Counted from the first letter of the stretch, positions 9,183 to 23,665 are shown. The stretch is 64,000 nucleotides of DNA from Psococerastis gibbosa (GCA_963971405.1 OZ020491.1:34895019-34959018), one strand, 5' to 3'. Translations and numbers: made by a program. Notes: a model not told the origin generated them from the letters alone.

Positions 9183-11681
9183 TAGCTATTTTTTTTATTC
9201 TTGTCGAATGAATTTTTTTTAGCAACATTTACACCGATGAACACGCAGGAGCATGTGGCCGATGTTAAGTACAATACAGTGAGCCTAAATAAGCAAATAA
9301 GACACCTATATCTTTTTAAGACCTTTAAAAAAAATAAAATAAGTAAATAGCTATTTTTCTTATTCTTGTCGAATGAATTTTTTTTAGGTACATTTAAACC
9401 GATGAACACGCAGGAACAATTGCTCAATGTTAGGTGCAATACATTGAGAGAAAAAAAGCAAAATTAAGACAGCTATATCTTTTTAAAACCTTTAAAAAAA
9501 TAAAATAAGTAAATAGCTATTTTTCTTATTCTTGTCGAATGAATTTTTTTTTAGCTACATTTACACTGATGAACACGCAGGAACAATTGTTCAATGTTAA
9601 CTACAATACATTGAGCCAAAACAAGCCAAATTAAGACACCAGTGTCATATCAAGACCTTTAAAAAAAATAAAATAAGTAAATAGCTATTTTTCGTATTCT
9701 TGTCGATTGAATTTTTTTTAGCTACATTTACACCGATGAACACGCACGAGCAAGTGGCCAATATTAAGTTCAATACATTGAGCCTAAATAAGCAAAACTA
9801 AGACACCTATATCTTTTTAAGACCTTTAAAAAAAATAAAATAAGTAAATAGCTATTTTTCTTATTCTTGTCGAATGAATTTTTTTTAGCTACATTTACAA
9901 CGATGAACACGCAGGAGCAATTGCTTAATGTTTAGTACAATACAATGAGCCTAAATAAGCAAAACTAAGACACCTATATCTTTTTAAGACCTTTAAAAAA
10001 AATAAAATAAGTAAATAGCTATTTTTCTTATTCTTGTCGAATGAATTTTTTTTAGCTACATTTAAACCGATGAACACGCAGGAGCAATTGCTTAATGTCA
10101 AGTACAATAAAATGAGCCAAAATAAGCAAAATTAAGACACCTATATCTTTTTAAAACCTTTAAAAAAATAAAATAAGTAAATAGCTATTTTTCTTATTCT
10201 TGTCGAATGAATTTTTTTTAGCAACATTTACACTGATGAACACGCAGGAACAATTGCTCAATGTTAATTACAATACAATGAGCCAAAACAAGCCAAATAA
10301 AGACACCCGTGTCATATCAAGACCTTTAAAAAAAATAAAATAAGTAAATAGCTATTTTTCGTATTCTTGTCGAATGAATTTTTTTAGCTACATTTACACC
10401 GATGAACACGCAAGAGCAATTGCTCAATGTCAAGTACAATACAATGAGCCTAAATAAGCAAAATTAAGACACCTATATCTTTTTAAGACCTTTAAAAAAA
10501 ATTAAATAAGTAAATAGCTATTTTTCTAATTCTTGTCGAATGAATTTTTTTTAGCTACATTTACACCGATGAACACGCACGAGCAATTGCTTAATGTTAA
10601 GTACAATACAGTGAGCCATAATAAGCAAAATTAAGACACCCTTATCATATCAAGACCTTTAAAAAAATAAAATAAGTAAATAGCTATTTTTTTTATTCTT
10701 GTCGAATGAATTTTTTTTAGCTACATTTACACCGATGAACACGCAGGAGAAATTGCTCAATGTTAATTTTAATACAATGAGCCAAAATAAGCCAAATTAA
10801 GACACCCGTGTCATATCAAGACCTTTAAAAAAAATAAAATAAGTATATAGCTATTTTTCGTATTCTTGTCGAATGAATTTTTTTTAGCTACATTTACACC
10901 GATGAACACGCACGAGCAATTGCTCAATGTTAAATTCAATACAGTGAGCCAAAGTAAGCAAAATTAAGACACCCTTATCATATCAAGACCTTTTGAAAAA
11001 TAAAATAAGTAAATAGCTATTTTTCTTATTCTTGTCGAATGAATTTTTTTTAGCTACATTTACACCGATGAACACGCACAAACAATTGCTCAATGTTAAG
11101 TACAATACATTGAGCCAAAATAAGCAAAATTAAGACACCTATATCTTTTTAAAACCTTTAAAAAAAATAAAATAAGTAAATAGCTATTTTTCTTATTCTT
11201 GTCGAATGAATTTTTTTTAGCTACATTTACACCGATGAACACGCAGGAGCAATTGCTCAATGTTTAGTACAATACAATGAGCCAAAATAAGCAAAATTAA
11301 GACACCCTTATCATATCAAGACCTTTAAAAAAAATAAAATAAGTAAATAGCTATTTTTTTTTATTCTTGTCGAATGAATTTTTTTTAGCAACATTTAAAC
11401 CGATGAACACGCAGGAGCAAATGCTCAATGTCAAGTACAATACGATGAGCCAAAATAAGCAAAATTAAGACACTTATATTTTTTTAAAACCTTTAAAAAA
11501 ATAAAATAAGTAAATAGCTATTTTTTTAATTCTTGTCGTATGAATTTTTTTTAGCTACATCTACACCGATGAACACGCAGGAGCAATTGCTCAATGTTAA
11601 GTACAATACATTGAGCCAAAATAAGCAAAACCAAGACACCTATATCTTTCTAAAACCTTTAAAAAAAATAAAATAAGTAAA
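7519..11681 (+). repeat. Intact 25-monomer HOR, copy 1 (4,163 bp)
   Basis: Phased at m8, the series 8-17, 18-25, 1-7 runs without a gap, duplication or chimera and then reaches the next m8 at 11682. Two other stretches do the same and have exactly the same length. This gives the reference order used for all block descriptions here. Confidence 0.88.
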
Positions 11682-14012
11682 TAGCTATTTTTCTTATTCT
11701 TGTCGAATGAATTTTTTTTAGCTACATTTACACCGATGAACACGCAGGAGCAATTGCTCAATGTTAAGTACAATACAATGAGCCAAAATAAGCAAAATTA
11801 AGACACCGTTATCATATCAAGACCTTTAAAAAAATAAAATAAGTAAATAGCTATTTTTCTTATTCTTGTCGAATGAATTTTTTTTAGCTACATTTACACC
11901 GATGAACACGCAGCAGCAATTGCTCAATGTTAAGTACAATACAATGAGCCAAAATAAGCCAATTTAAGACACCCTTGTCATATGAAGACCTTCAAAAAAA
12001 AAAATAAGTATATAGCTATTTTTCGTATTCTTGCCGAATGAATTTTTTGTAGCTACATTTACACCGATGAACACGCAGGGGCAAGTGGCCAATGTTAAGT
12101 ACAATACAGTGAGCCTAAATAAGCAACATTAAGACACCTATATCTTTTTAAAACCTTTAAAAAAAATAAAATAAGTAAATAGCTATTTTTCTTATTCTTA
12201 ACGAATGAATTTTTTTTAGCTACATTTACACCGATGAACACGCAGGAGCAATTGCCTAATGTTAACTACAATACAATGAGCCAAAATAAGCAAAATTAAG
12301 ACACCCTTATCATATCAAGACCTTTAAAAAAAATAAAATAAGTAAATAGCTATTTTTTTTATTCTTGTCGAATGAATTTTTTTTAGCAACATTTAAACCG
12401 ATGAACACGCAGGAGCAATTGTTTAATGTCCAGTACAATAAAATGAGCCAAAATAAGCAAAATTAAGACACCTATATCTTTTTAAAACCTTTAAAAAAAT
12501 AAAATAAGTAAATAGCTATTTTTCTTATTCTTGTCGAATGATTTTTTTTTAGCTACATTTACACCGATGAACGCGCAGGAGCAATTGCTTAATGTTAATT
12601 ACGATACAATGAGCCAAAATAAGCCAAATTAAGACAGCCGTGTCATATCAAGACCTTTAAAAAAAATAAAATAAGTATATAGCTATTTTTCGTATTCTTG
12701 TCGAATGAATTTTGTTTAGCTACATTTACTCCGATGAACACGCAGGAGCAATTGTTTAATGTTAAGTACAATACAATGTGTCAAAATAAGCAAAATTAAG
12801 ACACCCATATCATTTCAAGACCATTAAAAAAAATAAAATAAATATATAGCTATTTTTAGTATTCTTGTCGAATGAATTTTTTGTAGCTACATTTACACCG
12901 ATGAACACGCAGGAGCAATTGCTCAATGTTAAGTACTACACAATGTACCTAAACAAGCAAAATTATGACACCTATATCTTTTTAAGACCTTTAAAAAAAT
13001 AAAATAAGTAAATAGCTATTTTTCTTATTCTTGTCGAATGAATTTTTTTTAGCTACATTTACACCGATGAACACGCAGGAGCAATTGCGCAATGTTAATT
13101 ACTATACAATGAGCCAAAATAAACCAAATTAAGACACCCGTGTCATATCAAGACCTTTAAAAAAAATAAAATAAGTATATAGCTATTTTTCGTATTCTTG
13201 TCGAATGAATTTTTTGTAGCTACATTTACACCGAAGAACACGCAGGAGCAAGTGGCCACTGTTAAGTACAATACATTGAGCCAAAATAAGCAAAACTAAG
13301 ACACCTATATCTTTTTAAAACCTTTAAAAAAATAAAATAAGTAAATAGCTATTTTTCTTATTCTTGTCGAATGAATTTTTTTTAGCTACATTTACACTGA
13401 TGAGCACGCAGGAACAATTGCTCAATGTTAATTACAATACAATGAGCCAAAACAAGCCAAATAAAGACACCCGTGTCATATCAAGACCTTTAAAAAAAAT
13501 AAAATAAGTAAATAGCTATTTTTCGTATTCTTGTCGAATGAATTTTTTTAGCTACATTTACACCGATGAACACGCAGGAGCAATTGCTCAATGTTAATTA
13601 CAATACAGTGAGCCATAATAAGCCAAATTAAGACACCCTCGTCATATCAAGACCTTTAAAAAAAATAAAATAAGTAAATAGCTATTTTTTTTATTCTTGT
13701 CGAATGAATTTTTTTTGGCAACATTTAAACCGATGAACACGCAGGAGCAATTGCTTAATGTCAAGTACAATACAATGAGCCAAAATAAGAAAAATTAAGA
13801 CACCTATATCTTTTTAAAACCTTTAAAAAAAATAAAATAAGTAAATAGCTATTTTTCTTATTCTTGTCGAATGAATTTTTTTTAGCCACATTTACACCGA
13901 CGAACACGCAGGAGCAATTGCTCAATGTTTAGTACAATACAATGAGCCAAAATAAGCAAAACTAAGACACCCGTGTCATACCAAGACCTTTAAAAAAAAT
14001 AAAATAAGTAAA
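9183..14012 (+). repeat. HOR block 3, 29 monomers: 18-25, 1-10, seven divergent, 14-17
   Basis: The block follows the standard order through m10, then types m11-m13 are replaced by seven monomers that match no HOR type (12180-13345). Order resumes with m14 at 13346, which has GATGAGCACGC, then m15, m16 and m17 (CACCGACGAAC). The arithmetic agrees: 4,830 bp is 29 units of 166.6 bp. Confidence 0.86.
12180..13345 (+). repeat. Island of seven divergent monomers inside block 3
   Basis: Unit starts are 12180, 12347, 12513, 12680, 12847, 13013 and 13180. They share the monomer plan but carry private changes: CTTAACGAATG for CTTGTCGAATG in the first, CAATTGTTTAATGTCC in the second, AACGCGCAGG and GACAGCCGTG in the third, TTACTCCG and AATGTGTC in the fourth, TACTACACAATGTACC in the fifth, CAATTGCGC in the sixth and CCGAAGAAC in the seventh. 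None of these recurs elsewhere in the HOR blocks. They resemble the disordered units at the right edge in being unordered, so they may be unhomogenised older repeats. Confidence 0.8.
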
Positions 14013-17000
14013 TAGCTATTTTTTTTATTCTTGTCGAATGAATTTTTTTTAGCAACATTTACACCGAGTAACACGCAGGAGCATGTGGCCGATGTTAAGT
14101 ACAATACAGTGAGCCTAAATAAGCAAATAAGACACCTATATCTTTTTAAGACCTTTAAAAAAAATAAAATAAGTAAATAGCTATTTTTCTTATTCTTGTC
14201 GAATGAATTTTTTTTAGGTACATTTAAACCGATGAACACGCAGGAACAATTGCTCAATGTTAGGTGCAATACATTGAGAGAAAAAAAGCAAAATTAAGAC
14301 AGCTATATCTTTTTAAAACCTTTAAAAAAATAAAATAAGTAAATAGCTATTTTTCTTATTCTTGTCGAATGAATTTTTTTTTAGCTACATTTACACTGAT
14401 GAACACGCAGGAACAATTGTTCAATGTTAACTACAATACATTGAGCCAAAACAAGCCAAATTAAGACACCAGTGTCATATCAAGACCTTTAAAAAAAATA
14501 AAATAAGTAAATAGCTATTTTTCGTATTCTTGTCGATTGAATTTTTTTTTAGCTACATTTACACCGATGAACACGCACGGGCAAGTGGCCAATATTAAGT
14601 TCAATACATTGAGCCTAAATAAGCAAAACTAAGACACCTATATCTTTTTAAGACCTTTAAAAAAAATAAAATAAGTAAATAGCTATTTTTCTTATTCTTG
14701 TCGAATGAATTTTTTTTAGCTACATTTACAACGATGAACACGCAGGAGCAATTGCTTAATGTTTAGTACAATACAATGAGCCTAAATAAGCAAAACTAAG
14801 ACACCTATATCTTTTTAAGACCTTTAAAAAAAATAAAATAAGTAAATAGCTATTTTTCTTATTCTTGTCGAATGAATTTTTTTTAGCTACATTTAAACCG
14901 ATGAACACGCAGGAGCAATTGCTTAATGTCAAGTACAATAAAATGAGCCAAAATAAGCAAAATTAAGACACCTATATCTTTTTAAAACCTTTAAAAAAAT
15001 AAAATAAGTAAATAGCTATTTTTCTTATTCTTGTCGAATGAATTTTTTTTAGCAACATTTACACTGATGAACACGCAGGAACAATTGCTCAATGTTAATT
15101 ACAATACAATGAGCCAAAACAAGCCAAATAAAGACACCCGTGTCTTATCAAGACCTTTAAAAAAAATAAAATAAGTAAATAGCTATTTTTCGTATTCTTG
15201 TCGAATGAATTTTTTTAGCTACATTTACACCGATGAACACGCAAGAGCAATTTCTCAATGTCAAGTACAATACAATGAGCCTAAATAAGCAAAATTAAGA
15301 CACCCTTATCATATCAAGACCTTTTGAAAAATAAAATAAGTAAATAGCTATTTTTCATATTCTTGTCGAATGAATTTTTTTTAGCTACATTTACACCGAT
15401 GAACACGCACAAACAATTGCTCAATGTTAAGTACAATACATTGAGCCAAAATAAGCAAAATTAAGACACCTATATCTTTTTAAAACCTTTAAAAAAAATA
15501 AAATAAGTAAATAGCTATTTTTCTTATTCTTGTCGAATGAATTTTTTTTAGCTACATTTACACCGATGAACACGCAGGAGCAATTGCTCAATGTTTAGTA
15601 CAATACAATGAGCCAAAATAAGCAAAATTAAGACACCCTTATCATATCAAGACCTTTAAAAAAAATAAAATAAGTAAATAGCTATTTTTTTTTATTCTTG
15701 TCGAATGAATTTTTTTTAGCAACATTTAAACCGATGAACACGCAGGAGCAAATGCTCAATGTCAAGTACAATACGATGAGCCAAAATAAGCAAAATTAAG
15801 ACACCTATATTTTTTTAAAACCTTTAAAAAAATAAAATAAGTAAATAGCTATTTTTTTAATTCTTGTCGTATGAATTTTTTTTAGCTACATCTACACCGA
15901 TGAACACGCAGGAGCAATTGCTCAATGTTAAGTACAATACATTGAGCCAAAATAAGCAAAACTAAGACACCTATATCTTTCTAAAACCTTTAAAAAAAAT
16001 AAAATAAGTAAATAGCTATTTTTCTTATTCTTGTCGAATGAATTTTTTTAGCTACATTTACACCGATGAACACGCAGGAGCAATTGCTCAATGTTAAGTA
16101 CAATACAATGAGCCAAAATAAGCAAAATTAAGACACCGTTATCATATCAAGACCTTTAAAAAAATAAAATAAGTAAATAGCTATTTTTCTTATTCTTGTC
16201 GAATGAATTTTTTTTAGCTACATTTACACCGATGAACACGCAGCAGCAATTGCTCAATGTTAAGTACAATACAATGAGCCAAAATAAGCCAATTTAAGAC
16301 ACCCTTGTCATATCAAGACCTTTAAAAAAAAAAATAAGTATATAGCTATTTTTCGTATTCTTGCCGAATGAATTTTTTGTAGCTACATTTACACCGATGA
16401 ACACGCAGGGGCAAGTGGCCAATGTTAAGTACAATTCAGTGAGCCTAAATAAGCAACATTAAGACACCTATATCTTTTTAAGACCTTTAAAAAAAATAAA
16501 ATAAGTAAATAGCTATTTTTCTTATTCTTGTCGAATGAATTTTTTTTAGGTACATTTACACCGATGAACACGCAGGAACAATTGCTCAATGTTAAGTGCA
16601 ATACATTGAGCCAAAAAAAGCAAAATTAAGACACCTATATCTTTTTAAAACCTTTAAAAAAAATAAAATAAGTAAATAGCTATTTTTCTTATTCTTGTCG
16701 AATGAATTTTTTTTAGCTACATTTACACCGATGAACACGCAGAAGCAATTGCTCAATGTTAAGTACAATACATTGAGCCAAAATAAGCAAAATTAAGACA
16801 CCCTTATCATATCAAGACCTTTAAAAAAAATAAAATAAGTAAATAGCTATTTTTTTTATTCTTGTCGAATGAATTTTTTTTAGCAACATTTAAACCGATG
16901 AACACGCAGGAGCAATTGCTTAATGTCAAGTACAATACAATGAGCCAAAATAAGCAAAATTAAGACACCTATATCTTTTTAAAACCTTTAAAAAAATAAA

Positions 17001-18507
17001 ATAAGTAAATAGCTATTTTTCTTATTCTTGTCGAATGAATTTTTTTTAGCTACATTTACACTGATGAACACGCAGGAACAATTGCTCAATGTTAATTACA
17101 ATACAATGAGCCAAAACAAGCCAAATAAAGACACCCGTGTCATATCAAGACCTTTAAAAAAAATAAAATAAGTAAATAGCTATTTTTCGTATTCTTGTCG
17201 AATGAATTTTTTTAGCTACATTTACACCGATGAACACGCAGGAGCAATTGCTCAATGTTAATTACAATACAGTGAGCCATAATAAGCCAAATTAAGACAC
17301 CCTTGTCATATCAAGACCTTTAAAAAAAATAAAATAAGTAAATAGCTATTTTTTTTATTCTTGTCGAATGAATTTTTTTTGGCAACATTTAAACCGATGA
17401 ACACGCAGGAGCAATTGCTTAATGTCAAGTACAATACAATGAGCCAAAATAAGCAAAATTAAGACACCTATATCTTTTTAAAACCTTTAAAAAAATAAAA
17501 TAAGTAAATAGCTATTTTTCTTATTCTTGTCGAATGAATTTTTTTTAGCTACATTTACACTGATGAACACGCAGGAACAATTACTCAATGTTAATTACAA
17601 TACAATGAGCCAAAACAAGCCAAATAAAGACACCCGTGTCATATCAAGACCTTTAAAAAAAATAAAATAAGTAAATAGCTATTTTTCGTATTCTTGTCGA
17701 ATGAATTTTTTTAGCTACATTTACACCGATGAACACGCAGGAGCAATTGCTCAATGTTAATTACAATACAGTGAGCCATAATAAGCCAAATTAAGACACC
17801 CTTGTCATATCAAGACCTTTAAAAAAAATAAAATAAGTAAATAGCTATTTTTTTTATTCTTGTCGAATGAATTTTTTTTGGCAACATTTAAACCGATGAA
17901 CACGCAGGAGCAATTGCTCAATGTCAAGTACAATACAATGAGCCTAAATAAGCAAAATTAAGACACCTATATCTTTTTAAGACCTTTAAAAAAAATAAAA
18001 TAAGTAAATAGCTATTTTTCTAATTCTTGTCGAATGAATTTTTTTTAGCTACATTTACACCGATGAACACGCACGAGCAATTGGTTAATGTTAAGTACAA
18101 TACAATGAGCCAAAATAAGCAAAATTAAGACACCCTTATCATATCACGACCTTTAAAAAAATAAAATAAGTAAATAGCTATTTTTTTTATTCTTGTCGAA
18201 TGAATTTCTTTTAGCAACATTTAAACCGATGAACACGCAGGAGCAATTGCTCAATGTCAAGTGCAATACATTGAGCTAAAAAAAGCAAAATTAAGACACC
18301 TATATCTTTGTAAAACCTTTAAAAAAATAAAATAAGTAAATAGCTATTTTTCTAATTCTTGTCGAATGAATTTTTTTTAGCTACATTTACACCGATGAAC
18401 ACGCAGGAGCAATTGCTCAATGTTAATTACAATACAATGAGCCATAATAAGCCAAATTAAGACACCCGTGTCATACCAAGACCTTTAAAAAAAATAAAAT
18501 AAGTAAA
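14013..18507 (+). repeat. HOR block 4, 27 monomers: 18-24, 25/3, 4-13, 14-16, 14, 15, 16/25, x1-x3
   Basis: The m18 unit has GAGTAAC for GATGAAC. A 25/3 chimera (start near 15182) runs from CAAGAGCAATTTCTC to the m3 tail CCTTATC with TTTTGAAAAA, removing m1 and m2. The end of the block is the alternative type: m14-m15-m16 occurs twice, the second m16 switching to an m25 rear, followed by x1 at 18009, x2 at 18175 and x3 at 18341 instead of m17. Confidence 0.85.
18009..18507 (+). repeat. x1-x2-x3 trimer, the alternative lead-in to m18
   Basis: x1 (18009) has the CTAATTC front, CAATTGGTTAATG and the unique tail ATCACGACC. x2 (18175) has GAATTTCTTTTAGCAAC and GTCAAGTGC with TTGAGCTAAAAAAAGC. x3 (18341) has TTAATTAC, GAGCCATAATAAGCC and the tail CCGTGTCATACC also found in m17. 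The same trimer, complete or as a chimera in its first unit, precedes m18 of blocks 5, 6, 7, 11, 13 and 14 and the last fragment. Confidence 0.85.
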
Positions 18508-21500
18508 TAGCTATTTTTTTTATTCTTGTCGAATGAATTTTTTTTAGCAACATTTACACCGATGAACACGCAGGAGCATGTGGCCGATGTTAAGTACAAT
18601 ACAGTGAGCCTAAATAAGCAAATAAGACACCTATATCTTTTTAAGACCTTTAAAAAAAATAAAATAAGTAAATAGCTATTTTTCTTATTCTTGTCGAATG
18701 AATTTTTTTTAGGTACATTTACACCGATGAACACGCAGGAACAATTGCTCAATGTTAGGTGCAATACATTGAGAGAAAAAAAGCAAAATTAAGACAGCTA
18801 TATCTTTTTAAAACCTTTAAAAAAATAAAATAAGTAAATAGCTATTTTTCTTATTCTTGTCGAATGAATTTTTTTTTAGCTACATTTACACTGATGAACA
18901 CGCAGGAACAATTGTTCAATGTTAATTACAATACATTGAGCCAAAACAAGCCAAATTAAGACACCAGTGTCATATCAAAACCTTTAAAAAAAATAAAATA
19001 AGTAAATAGCTATTTTTCGTATTCTTGTCGATTGAATTTTTTGTAGCTACATTTACACCGATGAACACGCACGAGCAAGTGGCCAATATTAAGTTCAATA
19101 CATTGAGCCTAAATAAGCAAAACTAAGACACCTATATCTTTTTAAGACCTTTAAAAAAAATAAAATAAGTAAATAGCTATTTTTCTTATTCTTGTCGAAT
19201 GAATTTTTTTTAGCTACATTTACAACGATGAACACGCAGGAGCAATTGCTTAATGTCAAGTACAATACAATGAGCCAAAATAAGCAAAATTAAGACACCT
19301 ATATCTTTATAAAACCTTTAAAAAAATAAAATAAGTAAATAGCTATTTTTCTTATTCTTGTCGAATGAATTTTTTTTAGCAACATTTACACTGATGAACA
19401 CGCAGGAACAATTGCTCAATGTTAATTACAATACAATGAGCCAAAACAAGCCAAATAAAGACACCCGTGTCATATCAAGACCTTTAAAAAAATAAAATAA
19501 GTAAATAGCTATTTTTCTTATTCTTGTCGAATGAATTTTTTTAGCTACATTTACACCGATGAACACGCAAGAGCAATTGCTCAATGTCAAGTACAATACA
19601 ATGAGCCTAAATAAGCAAAATTAAGACACCTATATCTTTTTAAGACCTTTAAAAAAAATTAAATAAGTAAATAGCTATTTTTCTAATTCTTGTCGAATGA
19701 ATTTTTTTTAGCTACATTTACACCGATGAACACGCACGAGCAATTGCTTAATGTTAAGTACAATACAATGAGCCATAATAAGCAAAATTAAGACACCCTT
19801 ATCATATCAAGACCTTTAAAAAAATAAAATAAGTAAATAGCTATTTTTTTTATTCTTGTCGAATGAATTTTTTTTAGCTACATTTACACCGATGAACACG
19901 CAGGAGAAATTGCTCAATGTTAATTTTAATACAATGAGCCAAAATAAGCCAAATTAAGACACCCGTGTCATATCAAGACCTTTAAAAAAAATAAAATAAG
20001 TATATAGCTATTTTTCGTATTCTTGTCGAATGAATTTTTTTTAGCTACATTTACACCGATGAACACGCAGGAGCAATTGCTCAATGTTAAATTCAATACA
20101 GTGAGCCAAAGTAAGCAAAATTAAGACACCCTTATCATATCAAGACCTTTTGAAAAATAAAATAAGTAAATAGCTATTTTTCTTATTCTTGTCGAATGAA
20201 TTTTTTTTAGCTACATTTACACCGATGAACACGCACAAACAATTGCTCAATGTTAAGTACAATACATTGAGCCAAAATAAGCAAAATTAAGACACCTATA
20301 TCTTTTTAAAACCTTTAAAAAAAATAAAATAAGTAAATAGCTATTTTTCTTATTCTTGTCGAATGAATTTTTTTTAGCTACATTTACACCGATGAACACG
20401 CAGGAGCAATTGCTCAATGTTTAGTACAATACAATGAGCCAAAATAAGCAAAATTAAGACACCCTTATCATATCAAGACCTTTAAAAAAAATAAAATAAG
20501 TAAATAGCTATTTTTTTTTATTCTTGTCGAATGAATTTTTTTTAGCAACATTTAAACCGATGAACACGCAGGAGCAAATGCTCAATGTCAAGTACAATAC
20601 GATGAGCCAAAATAAGCAAAATTAAGACACCGATATTTTTTTAAAACCTTTAAAAAAATAAAATAAGTAAATAGCTATTTTTTTAATTCTTGTCGTATGA
20701 ATTTTTTTTAGCTACATCTACACCGATGAACACGCAGGAGCAATTGCTCAATGTTAAGTACAATACATTGAGCCAAAATAAGCAAAACTAAGACACCTAT
20801 ATCTTTCTAAAACCTTTAAAAAAAATAAAATAAGTAAATAGCTATTTTTCTTATTCTTGTCGAATGAATTTTTTTTAGCTACATTTACACCGATGAACAC
20901 GCAGGAGCAATTGCTCAATGTTAAGTACAATACAATGAGCCAAAATAAGCAAAATTAAGACACCGTTATCATATCAAGACCTTTAAAAAAATAAAATAAG
21001 TAAATAGCTATTTTTCTTATTCTTGTCGAATGAATTTTTTTTAGCTACATTTACACCGATGAACACGCAGCAGCAATTGCTCAATGTTAAGTACAATACA
21101 ATGAGCCAAAATAAGCCAATTTAAGACACCCTTGTCATATCAAGACCTTTAAAAAAAAAATAAGTATATAGCTATTTTTCGTATTCTTGCCGAATGAATT
21201 TTTTGTAGCTACATTTACACCGATGAACACGCAGGGGCAAGTGGCCAATGTTAAGTACAATACAGTGAGCCTAAATAAGCAACATTAAGACACCTATATC
21301 TTTTTAAGACCTTTAAAAAAAAAAAAAATAAGTAAATAGCTATTTTTCTTATTCTTGTCGAATGAATTTTTTTTAGGTACATTTACACCGATGAACACGC
21401 AGGAACAATTGCTCAATGTTAAGTGCAATACATTGAGCCAAAAAAAGCAAAATTAAGACACCTATATCTTTTTAAAACCTTTAAAAAAAATAAAATAAGT

Positions 21501-22501
21501 AAATAGCTATTTTTCTTATTCTTGTCGAATGAATTTTTTTTAGCTACATTTACACCGATGAACACGCAGAAGCAATTGCTCAATGTTAAGTACAATACAT
21601 TGAGCCAAAATAAGCAAAATTAAGACACCCTTATCATATCAAGACCTTTAAAAAAAATAAAATAAGTAAATAGCTATTTTTTTTATTCTTGTCGAATGAA
21701 TTTTTTTTAGCAACATTTAAACCGATGAACACGCAGGAGCAATTGCTTAATGTCAAGTACAATACAATGAGCCAAAATAAGCAAAATTAAGACACCTATA
21801 TCTTTTTAAAACCTTTAAAAAAATAAAATAAGTAAATAGCTATTTTTCTTATTCTTGTCGAATGAATTTTTTTTAGCTACATTTACACTGATGAACACGC
21901 AGGAACAATTGCTCAATGTTAATTACAATACAATGAGCCAAAACAAGCCAAATAAAGACACCCGTGTCATATCAAGACCTTTAAAAAAAATAAAATAAGT
22001 AAATAGCTATTTTTCGTATTCTTGTCGAATGAATTTTTTTAGCTACATTTACACCGATGAACACGCAGGAGCAATTGGTTAATGTTAATTACAATACAGT
22101 GAGCCATAATAAGCAAAATTAAGACACCCTTATCATATCACGACCTTTAAAAAAATAAAATAAGTAAATAGCTATTTTTTTTATTCTTGTCGAATGAATT
22201 TCTTTTAGCAACATTTAAACCGATGAACACGCAGTTGCAATTGCTCAATGTCAAGTGCAATACATTGAGCTAAAAAAAGCAAAATTAAGACACCTATATC
22301 TTTTTAAAACCTTTAAAAAAATAAAATAAGTAAATAGCTATTTTTCTAATTCTTGTCGAATGAATTTTTTTTAGCTACATTTACACCGATGAACACGCAG
22401 GAGCAATTGCTCAATGTTAATTACAATACAATGAGCCATAATAAGCCAAATTAAGACACCCGTGTCATACCAAGACCTTTAAAAAAAATAAAATAAGTAA
22501 A
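18508..22501 (+). repeat. HOR block 5, 24 monomers: 18-21, 22/23, 24, 25, 1-13, 14, 15/x1, x2, x3
   Basis: The fifth unit joins an m22 front (TTTACAACG) to an m23 rear (GCTTAATGTCAAG). The run m1-m13 is complete and in order. The end is shortened: after m14 a chimera (start near 22014) has the m15 front, CAATTGGTTAATG of x1, the m15 middle CAGTGAGCCATAATAAGC and the x1 tail ATCACGACC, so it is a double switch. x2 here reads CAGTTGCAATTGC. Confidence 0.84.
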
Positions 22502-22832
22502 TAGTTTTTTTTTTTATTCTTGTCGAATGAATTTTTTTTAGCAACATTTACACCGATGAACACGCAGGAGCATGTGGCCGATGTTAAGTACAATACAGTG
22601 AGCCTAAATAAGCAAATAAGACACCTATATCTTTTTAAGACCTTTAAAAAAAATAAAATAAGTAAATAGCTATTTTTCTTATTCTTGTCGAATGAATTTT
22701 TTTTAGGTACATTTACACCGATGAACACGCAGGAACAATTGCTCAATGTTAGGTGCAATACATTGAGAGAAAAAAAGCAAAATTAAGACAGCTATATCTT
22801 TTTAAAACCTTTAAAAAAATAAAATAAGTAAA

Positions 22833-23665
22833 TAGCTATTTTTCTTATTCTTGTCGAATGAATTTTTTTTTAGCTACATTTACACTGATGAACACGCAGG
22901 AACAATTGTTCAATGTTAATTACAATACATTGAGCCAAAACAAGCCAAATTAAGACACCAGTGTCATATCAAGACCTTTAAAAAAAATAAAATAAGTAAA
23001 TAGCTATTTTTCGTATTCTTGTCGATTGAATTTTTTGTAGCTACATTTACACCGATGAACACGCACGAGCAAGTGGCCAATATTAAGTTCAATACATTGA
23101 GCCTAAATAAGCAAAACTAAGACACCTATATCTTTTTAAGACCTTTAAAAAAAATAAAATAAGTAAATAGCTATTTTTCTTATTCTTGTCGAATGAATTT
23201 TTTTTAGCTACATTTAAACCGATGAACACGCAGGAGCAATTGCTTAATGTCAAGTACAATACAATGAGCCAAAATAAGCAAAATTAAGACACCTATATCT
23301 TTTTAAAACCTTTAAAAAAATAAAATAAGTAAATAGCTATTTTTCTTATTCTTGTCGAATGAATTTTTTTTAGCAACATTTACACTGATGAACACGCAGG
23401 AACAATTGCTCAATGTTAATTACAATACAATGAGCCAAAACAAGCCAAATAAAGACACCCGTGTCATATCAAGACCTTTAAAAAAAATAAAATAAGTAAA
23501 TAGCTATTTTTCGTATTCTTGTCGAATGAATTTTTTTAGCTACATTTACACCGATGAACACGCAAGAGCAATTGCTCAATGTCAAGTACAATACAATGAG
23601 CCTAAATAAGCAAAATTAAGACACCTATATCTTTTTAAGACCTTTAAAAAAATAAAATAAGTAAA
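22833..23665 (+). repeat. Five-monomer tandem duplication, copy 1 (833 bp)
   Basis: Types 20, 21, 23, 24, 25. It is followed immediately by a second copy of exactly the same length. Copy 1 has ATCAAGACC in m20, CTTTTTAAAACC in m23 and the CGTATTC front in m25. Confidence 0.83.

Noticed and set aside
12180..13345. A different satellite family inserted in block 3
   Set aside because: The seven units keep the full monomer plan, length and orientation. They are divergent members of the same family.
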